A stretch of DNA of 18,799 nucleotides from RUG721 sp040307385 (GTDB lineage Bacteria; Actinomycetota; Coriobacteriia; Coriobacteriales; Atopobiaceae), in the NCBI GenBank assembly GCA_040307385.1, contig JAWRJQ010000026.1:1-18799 (forward strand), given 5' to 3'. Shown piece by piece: positions 7,296 to 14,259 of the stretch. The position numbers and the translations under genes are program-made. Positions within the stretch are counted from its first letter, which is position 1, and every line of letters begins with the position of its first letter. A model generated the notes under the pieces. That model was not told where the DNA came from, did no database searches, and saw only the letters and a list, made by a program, of their open reading frames with translations.

Positions 7296-8483
7296 ATGTC
7301 TTCATACGCGTTGCATGCCGAGCGATTCGTCCTGCCCGGAGGGCTTGCGGGCAGGGGCTACCTCACAGTGAGCGACGGGCTGTTCGGCACCTGGAGCGCC
7401 GAGCGCCCGAGCTGCGAGGTCGTGGAGCTGGGGGATGCGTGGGTGGGACCGGGCCTCGTGGACACGCACATACACGGGTTCTTCGGACACGCTACCACCG
7501 ACTGCGATCCTCGGGGGCTCAACGAGGCGAGCATCGAGCTCGCGCGCCGGGGAACCACCGCATGGCTGCCCACCACCTTCACCGACTCCGTGGACCGTAT
7601 CGCCGCTCAGTGCGCGGCGATCGCCGATGCCAACGATGCCCGGGGCGACGGGTTTGCCGGCGCGCGCATGCCGGGCATCTTCCTCGAGGGGCCGTTTTTC
7701 ACCGAGAAGCACAAGGGCGCTCAGAACCCCGCCTATCTCAAAGCCCCGTCATACGAGGACTTCTCCCTCTGGCAGCGGAGCGCGCGGGGCCTCATCGTGA
7801 AGAGCGCGCTTGCGCCCGAGCACGAGGGCGCCACGGCGTATATCGCCCGGCTCGCCGCCGAGGGCGTCGTCACGGCGCTCGGCCACTCCGATGCAACCTA
7901 TGAGGAAGGCGTCGCTGCGGTCGATGCGGGCGCCTCGGTCTTCGTCCACACCTACAACGGCATGAGCGGCCTGCACCACCGCAGCCCCGGGCTGGTGGGC
8001 TGCGCCATGGCCACGCGCGACACCTATGCGGAACTGATCTGCGACGGACGCCATGTGGCTCCCGGCGCCTGCGCGGCCCTCGTGCGGGCGAAGGGCTGGG
8101 AGCACGTGGCCCTCGTCACCGATTGCCTCGGCTGCGGCGGCCTGCCCGAGGGCAGCTACATGAGCGGCGGCCTGCCCGTCGTGCTCAAGGACGGCCTCTG
8201 CTACCTTGAGGGCTCGGGCAGCATCGCAGGCTCGATCCTCACGCTCGCCGAGGGCGTCAAGAATATGGCGGATTGGGGCGTCGTGAGCGCCGAGCAGGCC
8301 ATCCGCATGGCCAGCGAGGTTGCCGCGCGCTCGGCGGGCATCGACGCCGCATGCGGCTTCATCATGCCGGGACGCGCCGCCGACTTCAACATCTATGCGC
8401 CCGATCTTGCGTTGCGCGCGACCTATATCGGAGGCGAGCCGGTTTCCGCTCCCGCCACGCCTTCCGCTACGCCGCGAAGATGA
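7296..8483 (+). CDS. nagA: N-acetylhexosamine-6-phosphate deacetylase (NagA/AgaA)
   Basis: This 395-residue cytoplasmic amidohydrolase removes acetate from GalNAc-6-P (AgaA role) or GlcNAc-6-P (NagA role). Conserved features are HIHG (58-61), the metal ligand Glu131 in LEGPF, His197 in GHSDATYEEG, His218 in HTYNGMSGLHHRSPG, substrate-loop DGRHV (250-254) and the catalytic Asp276 in VTDCLG. The ATG at 7296 is preceded by GAGGAG. Given adjacent AgaS, GalNAc-6-P is the inferred main substrate, but these enzymes often act on both epimers. It is the last gene of the plus-strand operon. Its Ala/Pro/Ser/Thr-rich C-terminal tail is encoded in the region that overlaps the convergent GH13 gene by 17 bp. 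Confidence 0.92.
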   Translation: MSSYALHAERFVLPGGLAGRGYLTVSDGLFGTWSAERPSCEVVELGDAWVGPGLVDTHIHGFFGHATTDCDPRGLNEASIELARRGTTAWLPTTFTDSVDRIAAQCAAIADANDARGDGFAGARMPGIFLEGPFFTEKHKGAQNPAYLKAPSYEDFSLWQRSARGLIVKSALAPEHEGATAYIARLAAEGVVTALGHSDATYEEGVAAVDAGASVFVHTYNGMSGLHHRSPGLVGCAMATRDTYAELICDGRHVAPGACAALVRAKGWEHVALVTDCLGCGGLPEGSYMSGGLPVVLKDGLCYLEGSGSIAGSILTLAEGVKNMADWGVVSAEQAIRMASEVAARSAGIDAACGFIMPGRAADFNIYAPDLALRATYIGGEPVSAPATPSATPRR

Positions 8484-9753
8484 TCGGACGTCCGTCCGTC
8501 TCCACGCTGCCACCGCGCACCTCGATCGTCCGATCGTCCAGCAGGTTGACGTAGCTGCCGTCCGGCACGTCAACCGGCACGCTATGCGCTTCGCCGCGCA
8601 GCGAGAACACGCCCACGGCTTTTCCCCACGCGCCTTCGCGGACGAGCACGGCACTATCGTGCTCGTCATCGGCGTGCGCGCCGAAGCCGTCGGCGCAGCC
8701 CAGCACCTCGTGCTTGATCCTCGCCAGACGCGTCATGAGCGGGGAGAGGTCCGTGCCCGTCTCCCACACCACGGGGTCGCGGTCGAAGAGCGAGACCGTG
8801 TGCGCGGAGCCCGCTTCCTCTCCGCCGTAGATGAGCGTCGCGCCCTTGAGGAAGTAAAGGAATGAGGTGAGGTTCTCGAGGCTGAGCCCGCGCTGCAGGC
8901 GGGACGCGATGCGCGGCAGGTCGTGGTTCTCGAGGTGGCGCATCTTGTTGAAGCCGCGCGGGTAGACGCTCTCCTGAAACTCCACGAGATCGAGGTAGTG
9001 GGAGAGGGGCGCCGCGCCCTCCACCCAGCGGTCGAACACGGTTTGGATGTCGTAGGCGTACTCCATGTCGAAGGCCCCGAAGACCTCGGTGTCGGTGGCG
9101 CTGTAGAGCCCGCGCCTGCGCATCTCGGCCCCGTGCGCGCGGTGGACGGTCTCCGCCAGCCAGATGCAGCCGGGCCGAACCCGCTCGACCTCCGCGCGGG
9201 CGCGCTCCCAAAACTCAACGGGCACGAACGAGGCCACATCGCAGCGGAACCCGTCGACGATGCGCGCCCACTGCACGAGCGTCTCGATCTGGTAGTCCCA
9301 GAGCGCCGGATCAGCGGAATAGTCGAGGTCGATGATGTCGGTCCACTCGTTCACGTGGTTTCCGGGGCTTCCGTCCTCTGTGCGATAGAACCATGCGGGG
9401 TGCGTCTTCCACAGCACGGAGTCGGGGGAGGTGTGGTTGTAGACCACGTCGATCAGGCACTTCATGCCCTGCTCGTGGATGGCCGAGACCAGCGCCTTGA
9501 AATCGTCGAGCGTTCCGTACTCGGGATTGGCGGCGCGGTAGTCGCGGATGGCGTAGGGGCTCCCCAACGAGCCCTTGCGCGCCTTCACGCCGAGCGGATG
9601 GATGGGCATGAGCCACACGATATCGGTGCCCAGGGCGCGGATGCGCGGGAGGTCGGGGATGAGCGCGCGGAACGTGCCCTCGGGCGTGTGGTTGCGCACG
9701 AAGACGGAGTAGATGACGGCGCGCTGGAGCTGCTCGTTGACGGCATGCGGCAT
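8467..9753 (-). CDS. Cytoplasmic GH13 (alpha-amylase family) glycoside hydrolase
   Basis: This 428-residue protein has a GH13 TIM barrel and probably hydrolyses imported maltodextrins or alpha-glucosides. The conserved regions are DVVYNH (102-107), GFRCDVA with nucleophile Asp172, WLAETV with acid/base Glu201, and LENHDLPR with the transition-state Asp278. A C-terminal beta domain follows. There is no signal peptide, so it acts inside the cell on sugars brought in by the adjacent ABC transporter. The ATG is preceded by GAGAGGAA. It is shorter than secreted amylases and lacks carbohydrate-binding modules. It diverges from the LacI regulator gene across a 238-bp control region, and its 3' end overlaps the deacetylase gene. 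The exact activity (amylase, maltogenic amylase, oligo-glucosidase) cannot be set from motifs alone. Confidence 0.88.
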   Translation of the reverse strand: MPHAVNEQLQRAVIYSVFVRNHTPEGTFRALIPDLPRIRALGTDIVWLMPIHPLGVKARKGSLGSPYAIRDYRAANPEYGTLDDFKALVSAIHEQGMKCLIDVVYNHTSPDSVLWKTHPAWFYRTEDGSPGNHVNEWTDIIDLDYSADPALWDYQIETLVQWARIVDGFRCDVASFVPVEFWERARAEVERVRPGCIWLAETVHRAHGAEMRRRGLYSATDTEVFGAFDMEYAYDIQTVFDRWVEGAAPLSHYLDLVEFQESVYPRGFNKMRHLENHDLPRIASRLQRGLSLENLTSFLYFLKGATLIYGGEEAGSAHTVSLFDRDPVVWETGTDLSPLMTRLARIKHEVLGCADGFGAHADDEHDSAVLVREGAWGKAVGVFSLRGEAHSVPVDVPDGSYVNLLDDRTIEVRGGSVETDGRPIIFAA

Positions 9754-9888
9754 AGGCGTTCCTCTCGGTAGGACCCCCTAATTGTAGGCGTCCGGCTGCG
9801 CGGACAGGACGATTAACACTACCATCCCAGCCGACCGTTTACCGGGTGAAAACCTCCGCTTGCAGTGAAAAAGCCAAAACGAGCGCCG

Positions 9889-9905
9889 CTGGTATCGAAT
9901 ACCAG
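9889..9905. promoter_or_regulatory. Inverted repeat CTGGTAT-CGA-ATACCAG
   Basis: Seven-base perfect arms flank a three-base centre. The right arm with its flank, ATACCAGTG (9899-9907), is identical to bases 1923-1931 in the GalNAc control region. The half-site resembles the GntR/HutC type rather than the CG-centred LacI sites just downstream, which hints at cross-regulation by the GalNAc-locus regulator or by a relative elsewhere. Confidence 0.5.
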
Positions 9906-9919
9906 TGCATGATGTGGTT

Positions 9920-9965
9920 GGAAACGTTTCCAGTAACGTTTCCGGTAGCGTTACCGAAGCGCTTC
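9920..9965. promoter_or_regulatory. Tandem array of four LacI-family operator-like palindromes
   Basis: Four units abut with no spacer: GGAAACGTTTCC (9920-9931, perfect palindrome), AGTAACGTTTCC (9932-9943), GGTAGCGTTACC (9944-9955, near palindrome) and GAAGCGCTTC (9956-9965, perfect palindrome). Their central CG steps are 12, 12 and 11 nt apart. CG-centred palindromes of this form are the usual targets of LacI/MalR/CcpA-type regulators. The array ends 26 bp before the start of the LacI-family gene, which suggests autoregulation of the operon. Confidence 0.65.
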
Positions 9966-9991
9966 TCCGCCGAGCATCCTGAAAGGGTCGA

Positions 9992-11011
9992 ATGGCCACC
10001 ATCAAAGACATCGCAGCCTATTGCCACGTGGCCGTAAGCACGGTGTCGCGCGTGCTCAACGATCACCCCGACGTGAGCGCCGACACCCGTCGGAAGGTCC
10101 TCAACGCCGCCCGGATCCTCCACTATGTTCCCAACAACGCAGCCCGCGACCTCGTGCTCCCGCAGTCCGACACCATCGGGCTCGTGGTGCGCGGCGCGGA
10201 GAACCCCTTCTTCACGCCCATCATCCGCGCCGTTGAGAAGAGCTGTGGAGCCAAGGGTTACGCCATGGCGCTCCATCAGATCCCGGTTGGAGCGGACGAG
10301 GTGGGGGAGGGCGCCGAGCTCGTGCAGTCCAAGCGCCTCAAGGGCCTCATCCTGCTCGGCGGACGCTACGACTACACGCGCGAAGACGTGATCGCCCTCG
10401 GCGTTCCCTTCGTGTGCTGCACCTACACCAACCACTTCGGCGATCTCGACCCCGCGGCCTTCTCGTCGGTCTCCATCGACGACGAGGGCGAGGGCTATCG
10501 CGCCACCACGATGCTCATCGAGCACGGGCACGCCAAGATCGCCATTCTGCTCGACTCCAAAGACGACCGCTCCATCTCCGAGCGCCGGTATCGCGGCTAC
10601 TGCAAGGCCCTGTCGGAGGCCGGCATCGCCATCGACGAGGGCCTGGTGTGCGAGACGGTCGACTTCTCCATGAGCGCCGCCTTCGAGCGCGCAACGCGCC
10701 TGCTCGCCGAGCGCCCCGACGTCACGGCCATCTTCGCCGTGGCCGATACCATGGCGATCGCGGCCATGAAGGCCATCGCCAACGCGGGTCTGTCGATTCC
10801 GCAGGACATCTCGGTCATCGCCATCGACGGCATCGAGATGTCGCTCTACACCGTGCCCACGCTCACCACGCTTGCCCAGCCGCAGGCGATGATCGGCGAG
10901 AAAACCGTGGAAATCTTGGTTGACGTGCTGGACAACGCTGCGCCCAGCAGCCACGTCCGGCTTGAGACAACGCTGAGGCCCGGGGGAACCGTGGGCCGCG
11001 TACATCCGTAG
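9992..11011 (+). CDS. malR: LacI-family transcriptional regulator, probably of maltodextrin use
   Basis: This 339-residue protein has the N-terminal LacI helix-turn-helix (MATIKDIAAYCHVAVSTVSR, with VLNDHP following) and a hinge near residues 48-56, then a periplasmic-binding-protein-like effector domain including SVIAIDGIEMS near the C-terminus. It should bind the CG-centred palindromes just upstream and respond to maltose, maltodextrin or a derived sugar. Length is standard. The ATG is preceded by GAAAGGG. It is the first gene of the operon, 43 bp before malE, so it would be transcribed with the transporter and self-regulate. A CcpA-like global role is less likely because it is linked to a single transporter operon. 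Confidence 0.88.
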   Translation: MATIKDIAAYCHVAVSTVSRVLNDHPDVSADTRRKVLNAARILHYVPNNAARDLVLPQSDTIGLVVRGAENPFFTPIIRAVEKSCGAKGYAMALHQIPVGADEVGEGAELVQSKRLKGLILLGGRYDYTREDVIALGVPFVCCTYTNHFGDLDPAAFSSVSIDDEGEGYRATTMLIEHGHAKIAILLDSKDDRSISERRYRGYCKALSEAGIAIDEGLVCETVDFSMSAAFERATRLLAERPDVTAIFAVADTMAIAAMKAIANAGLSIPQDISVIAIDGIEMSLYTVPTLTTLAQPQAMIGEKTVEILVDVLDNAAPSSHVRLETTLRPGGTVGRVHP

Positions 11012-11054
11012 ACTTGGCGCGAAGGACGCCGAGCACAGACAGGAGGGGTTAGAT

Positions 11055-12371
11055 ATGAGCAAGAAACTCACGCGTAGGGCCTTCCTCGGAACCACCGGCC
11101 TCATGGCTGCCGGCCTTGCCGCATGCGGCGGCACCGAAGGCGGCGAGGGCGGCGAGGGCGGCGGCGAGGCCGCTGCCGGCAACATCTACTGGCTCAACTT
11201 CAAGCCCGAGCTGGATGAGACCCTCCAGACCATCAAGGGCATGTACGCCGAGGCAACCGGCATCGAGCCCAAGATCGTCACCGCCGCTTCAGGCACCTAC
11301 CAGCAGACCCTTCTCGCCGAGATGGACAAGACCGACGCCCCCACCCTGTTCGTCATCGGCAACGCCGCCGGCGTCACCGAGTGGGGCGATTACGCCATGG
11401 ATCTCAAGGGCACCGCCATCGAGTCCGAGCTCACCACCGACGCCTACAACCTGTACGACGCCGCCGGCAAGCTCGTCTCCATGGGCTACTGCTACGAGTG
11501 CTACGGCATCGTCGCCAACGCCGATCTCATCGAGAAGGCCGGCCACAACATCGACGACATCAAGGACTTCGAGAGCCTGAAGACCGTCGTCGAGGACATC
11601 CACGCCCGCGCGGGCGAGCTCGGCTTCGACGCCTTCGTCGCCACCGACATGGACGACAGCTCCAGCTGGCGCGTCACCGGCCACCTCGCCAACCTCGTGT
11701 ACTACTACGAGGAGCAGGATCAGGGCGCCTTCGACGCCAACACGTCGTCGATCACCGACACCTACCTGCCCAACTACAAGAACCTCTACGACCTCATGAT
11801 CAACAACTCGCTCGTGGAGCCCACGGCGCTCGCAACCGGCGGCCACGATCCCTCGACCCAGTTCTCCAACGGCGAGGCGTGCTTCTTCCTGACCGGCTCC
11901 TGGGACTACGCGGGCCTCGCCGAGGCTCAGCCCAGCGTCAAGATGCTCCCCTACTACTGCGGCGTTGCCGGCGAGGAGAAGGCCGGCCTCAACTGCGGCA
12001 CCGAGAACTGCTGGGCCGTCAACGACAAGGCTTCCGACGCCGACAAGCAGGCCACCATGGACTTCATGGTGTGGCTGGTCTCCGACCCCGCAGCCTCCGC
12101 GCTGCTCGTCGAGCAGCTCGGCATCATGCCGTTCAAGAACGCCGTCGCCTCCACCAACGGCTTCCTGAACGATGCTGCGGCCTACACCGATAACGGCTGC
12201 TACGTCATGGACTGGGCCACCAACTACCAGCCCAACGTCGACCAGTACCGCGCCGCCCTGGTCTCCGCGCTCAACGCGTACAACGCCGATCAGTCCGACG
12301 CGAACTGGGAGGCCGTCCGCACCGCGTTCGTCGAGGGCTGGGCACAACAGTGGGCTGCAGCCAACGCATAA
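11055..12371 (+). CDS. malE: ABC transporter sugar-binding lipoprotein (MalE-like, Tat signal)
   Basis: This 438-residue family 1 solute-binding protein captures maltodextrin-type oligosaccharides at the cell surface for MalFG. The N-terminus carries a twin-arginine motif TRRAFLG (6-12), a hydrophobic segment and the lipobox LAAC with Cys24 as the lipidated residue, so it appears to be exported folded through Tat and anchored as a lipoprotein. A Gly/Glu-rich spacer (about 25-40) joins the anchor to the binding domain, which begins near IYWLNFKPELDE. The ATG is preceded by AGGAGGGG. It follows the LacI gene and precedes a GC-rich hairpin and malF. The substrate is inferred from MalQ and GH13 neighbours; other alpha-glucosides are possible. 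Confidence 0.9.
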   Translation: MSKKLTRRAFLGTTGLMAAGLAACGGTEGGEGGEGGGEAAAGNIYWLNFKPELDETLQTIKGMYAEATGIEPKIVTAASGTYQQTLLAEMDKTDAPTLFVIGNAAGVTEWGDYAMDLKGTAIESELTTDAYNLYDAAGKLVSMGYCYECYGIVANADLIEKAGHNIDDIKDFESLKTVVEDIHARAGELGFDAFVATDMDDSSSWRVTGHLANLVYYYEEQDQGAFDANTSSITDTYLPNYKNLYDLMINNSLVEPTALATGGHDPSTQFSNGEACFFLTGSWDYAGLAEAQPSVKMLPYYCGVAGEEKAGLNCGTENCWAVNDKASDADKQATMDFMVWLVSDPAASALLVEQLGIMPFKNAVASTNGFLNDAAAYTDNGCYVMDWATNYQPNVDQYRAALVSALNAYNADQSDANWEAVRTAFVEGWAQQWAAANA

Positions 12372-12402
12372 GGCCGCTGCATTAGCAGACCCTCCTTCCT
12401 GG

Positions 12403-12432
12403 CCGGGGCGGGCGGCACGCCGTCCGCCCCGG
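12403..12432 (+). terminator. GC-rich intercistronic hairpin between malE and malF
   Basis: CCGGGGCGGGCGG (12403-12415) and CCGTCCGCCCCGG (12420-12432) form a 13-bp stem with one G-U pair and loop CACG. It is followed by TTCCCTC rather than a U-run. In maltose operons a structure here commonly protects malE mRNA or attenuates transcription into malFG, giving excess binding protein. That function is inferred from position. Confidence 0.55.
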
Positions 12433-12496
12433 TTCCCTCATCTGAGCAAGATCCACCCCGCATCCCTCTATACAGAGAAAGGAGCGTGAAGCCAGC

Positions 12497-13387
12497 ATGG
12501 CAGTCAGGAACTCCATCAGGACGGCAACGCGGCGTTGGTCGTGGCTGTTCTTGGGCCCTGTTGTCGCAGCGTTTGCCATAGGGTTCGTGTGGCCGTTCAT
12601 CCAGGGCATCTACCTGTCGTTCTGCCAGTTCAAAACCATCTCCGATGCGCAGTTCATCGGCCCGGGCAACTACGGCAAAGCGCTCGCCGACATCAGCTTC
12701 CAGCACTCGTTCTGGTACACGGCCCTCACGGCCCTCGTCAGCCTTGTGCTCATCAACGTGCTCGCCTTCGCGGTGGCGTACGTGCTCACCCAGAACATCA
12801 AGGGCTCCAACATCTTCCGCACGGTGTTCTTCATGCCCAACCTCATCGGCGGCATCGTGCTGGGCTACATCTGGTCGATGATCTTCGACGGCATCCTTGC
12901 CGCGTACAACACGTCGATCCTGCTCAACACCGCCTACGGGTTTTGGGGACTCATCATCCTCATGTGCTGGCAGCAGGTCGGCTATATGATGATCATCTAC
13001 ATCGCGGGCCTGCAGGCCGTGCCCGAGGACATGCTCGAGGCCGCTAAGATCGACGGCGCCACCAAGCTGCAGACGCTGTTCAAGGTCATCATCCCCAACG
13101 TCATGCCGTCCATCACCATCTGCGTGTTCCTCTCGCTCACCAACGGCTTCAAGCTGTTCGACCAGAACCTCGCGCTCACGGGCGGCCTTCCCTATATCAT
13201 CCAGCCCGACGGCTCAACCGTGAACACCACGGAAATGCTTGCCCTCAACATCTACAACACCTTCTATACCTCGGGTGCCGGAACGCGCGGCGTGGCCCAG
13301 GCCAAGGCCGTCCTCTTCTTCATCCTCGTTGCCGGAATGGGGCTCGCACAGCTCGCATACACCCGTAAGAGGGAGGTGCAGCAGTGA
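12497..13387 (+). CDS. malF: Sugar ABC transporter permease (MalF-like)
   Basis: This 296-residue protein is one half of the membrane channel of the CUT1-family importer. Six hydrophobic segments are visible, near residues 15-40, 72-98, 107-130, 148-171, 197-216 and 270-288. The cytoplasmic EAA loop EAAKIDGATKLQTLFKVIIP (181-200) is the docking site for the ATPase. It lacks the extra N-terminal helices and large periplasmic domain of enteric MalF, as is normal for Gram-positive members. AAAGGAG lies 12 bases before the ATG, a slightly long spacing. The stop codon overlaps the malG start, showing translational coupling. Confidence 0.9.
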   Translation: MAVRNSIRTATRRWSWLFLGPVVAAFAIGFVWPFIQGIYLSFCQFKTISDAQFIGPGNYGKALADISFQHSFWYTALTALVSLVLINVLAFAVAYVLTQNIKGSNIFRTVFFMPNLIGGIVLGYIWSMIFDGILAAYNTSILLNTAYGFWGLIILMCWQQVGYMMIIYIAGLQAVPEDMLEAAKIDGATKLQTLFKVIIPNVMPSITICVFLSLTNGFKLFDQNLALTGGLPYIIQPDGSTVNTTEMLALNIYNTFYTSGAGTRGVAQAKAVLFFILVAGMGLAQLAYTRKREVQQ

Positions 13388-14256
13388 TGGGCAAACCGAA
13401 CAAGGAGCAAACGCTGGCAACCGAGCGGCGTCGCAAGACCATCCTCTCGGTGGTGCTGGCGATCATCTGCATCATATACGTCATGCCGGTTCTGGCTGTT
13501 GTGATCAACTCGTTCAAGGCCAACACGTTCGTCAAGACCGCGACGTTCGCCCTGCCCAACGCCCAGAGCTTCGTCGGCTGGGACAACTTCGTCACGGGCA
13601 TGACTTTCGGCAACTATGCGTTTTTCGATACCGTCAAATACAGCGTCATCATCACCGTGCTGTCCACCGCCCTCATCCTCATCTTCTGCTCGATGGCGGC
13701 ATGGTATATCGCGCGCGTGGATTCGATCTTCTGCAAGATCGTGTACTATCTCTGCATCTTCTCGATGGTCGTGCCGTTCCAAATGGTCATGTTCACCCTT
13801 TCGAAGACCGCCGATACCCTGAAGCTCAACACGCCGTGGACCATCCCCATCGTATATCTGGGGTTCGGCGCGGGTTTGGCCATCTTCATGTTCGTCGGTT
13901 TCGTCAAGTCCATCCCGCTTGAGATCGAAGAGGCCGCAGCCATCGACGGATGCGGGCCCATCCGCACGTTCTTCTCGGTGGTGCTGCCCATGCTCAAGCC
14001 CACGCTCATCTCGGTGGGTATCCTCGAGATCATGTGGGTGTGGAACGACTATTTGCTGCCGGTGCTCGTGCTCGACATCAACAAATATCGCACCATCCCC
14101 ATCCACATCCAGTACCTCCGGGGCAGTTACGGCACGGTCGACCTCGGCGCTACGATGGCGCTGATTCTGCTGTCGATCATTCCGGTCATCGTGTTCTACC
14201 TCGCCTGCCAGAAGCACATCATCAAGGGCGTCGCTGCGGGCGCCGTGAAGGGTTAA
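13387..14256 (+). CDS. malG: Sugar ABC transporter permease (MalG-like)
   Basis: This 289-residue protein is the second CUT1 permease and pairs with the MalF-like protein. Six hydrophobic segments are visible, the first at about 19-41, and the EAA loop EAAAIDGCGPIRTFFSVVLP lies at 182-201. The ATG at 13387 shares one base with the malF stop (TGATG). A GTG at 13384 in the same frame is an alternative, with GGAGG seven bases upstream, and would add one residue. It is followed three bases after its stop by malQ. The C-terminal KGVAAGAVKG matches the family. Confidence 0.9.
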   Translation: MGKPNKEQTLATERRRKTILSVVLAIICIIYVMPVLAVVINSFKANTFVKTATFALPNAQSFVGWDNFVTGMTFGNYAFFDTVKYSVIITVLSTALILIFCSMAAWYIARVDSIFCKIVYYLCIFSMVVPFQMVMFTLSKTADTLKLNTPWTIPIVYLGFGAGLAIFMFVGFVKSIPLEIEEAAAIDGCGPIRTFFSVVLPMLKPTLISVGILEIMWVWNDYLLPVLVLDINKYRTIPIHIQYLRGSYGTVDLGATMALILLSIIPVIVFYLACQKHIIKGVAAGAVKG

Positions 14257-14259
14257 GCC

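Larger units (their letters stand above)
9754..9991. promoter_or_regulatory. Divergent control region of the maltodextrin locus
   Basis: The 238-bp gap separates the GH13 gene from the LacI-regulator operon. On the minus strand a TACAAT -10-like hexamer occurs (9781-9786 on the plus strand) with a weak -35, and an inverted repeat GTCCG-N6-CGGAC (9790-9805) lies upstream of it in the presumed -10/-35 spacer. Nearer the regulator gene are the 9889-9905 inverted repeat and the 9920-9965 operator array. A GAAAGGG ribosome binding site precedes the regulator ATG. I could not identify the plus-strand promoter hexamers reliably. Confidence 0.6.

Noticed and set aside
9920..9965. Short regular repeats considered as a CRISPR or tandem-repeat array
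   Set aside because: Units are only 12 nt, palindromic and without spacers, and lie directly before a LacI-family gene; an operator array explains them better.
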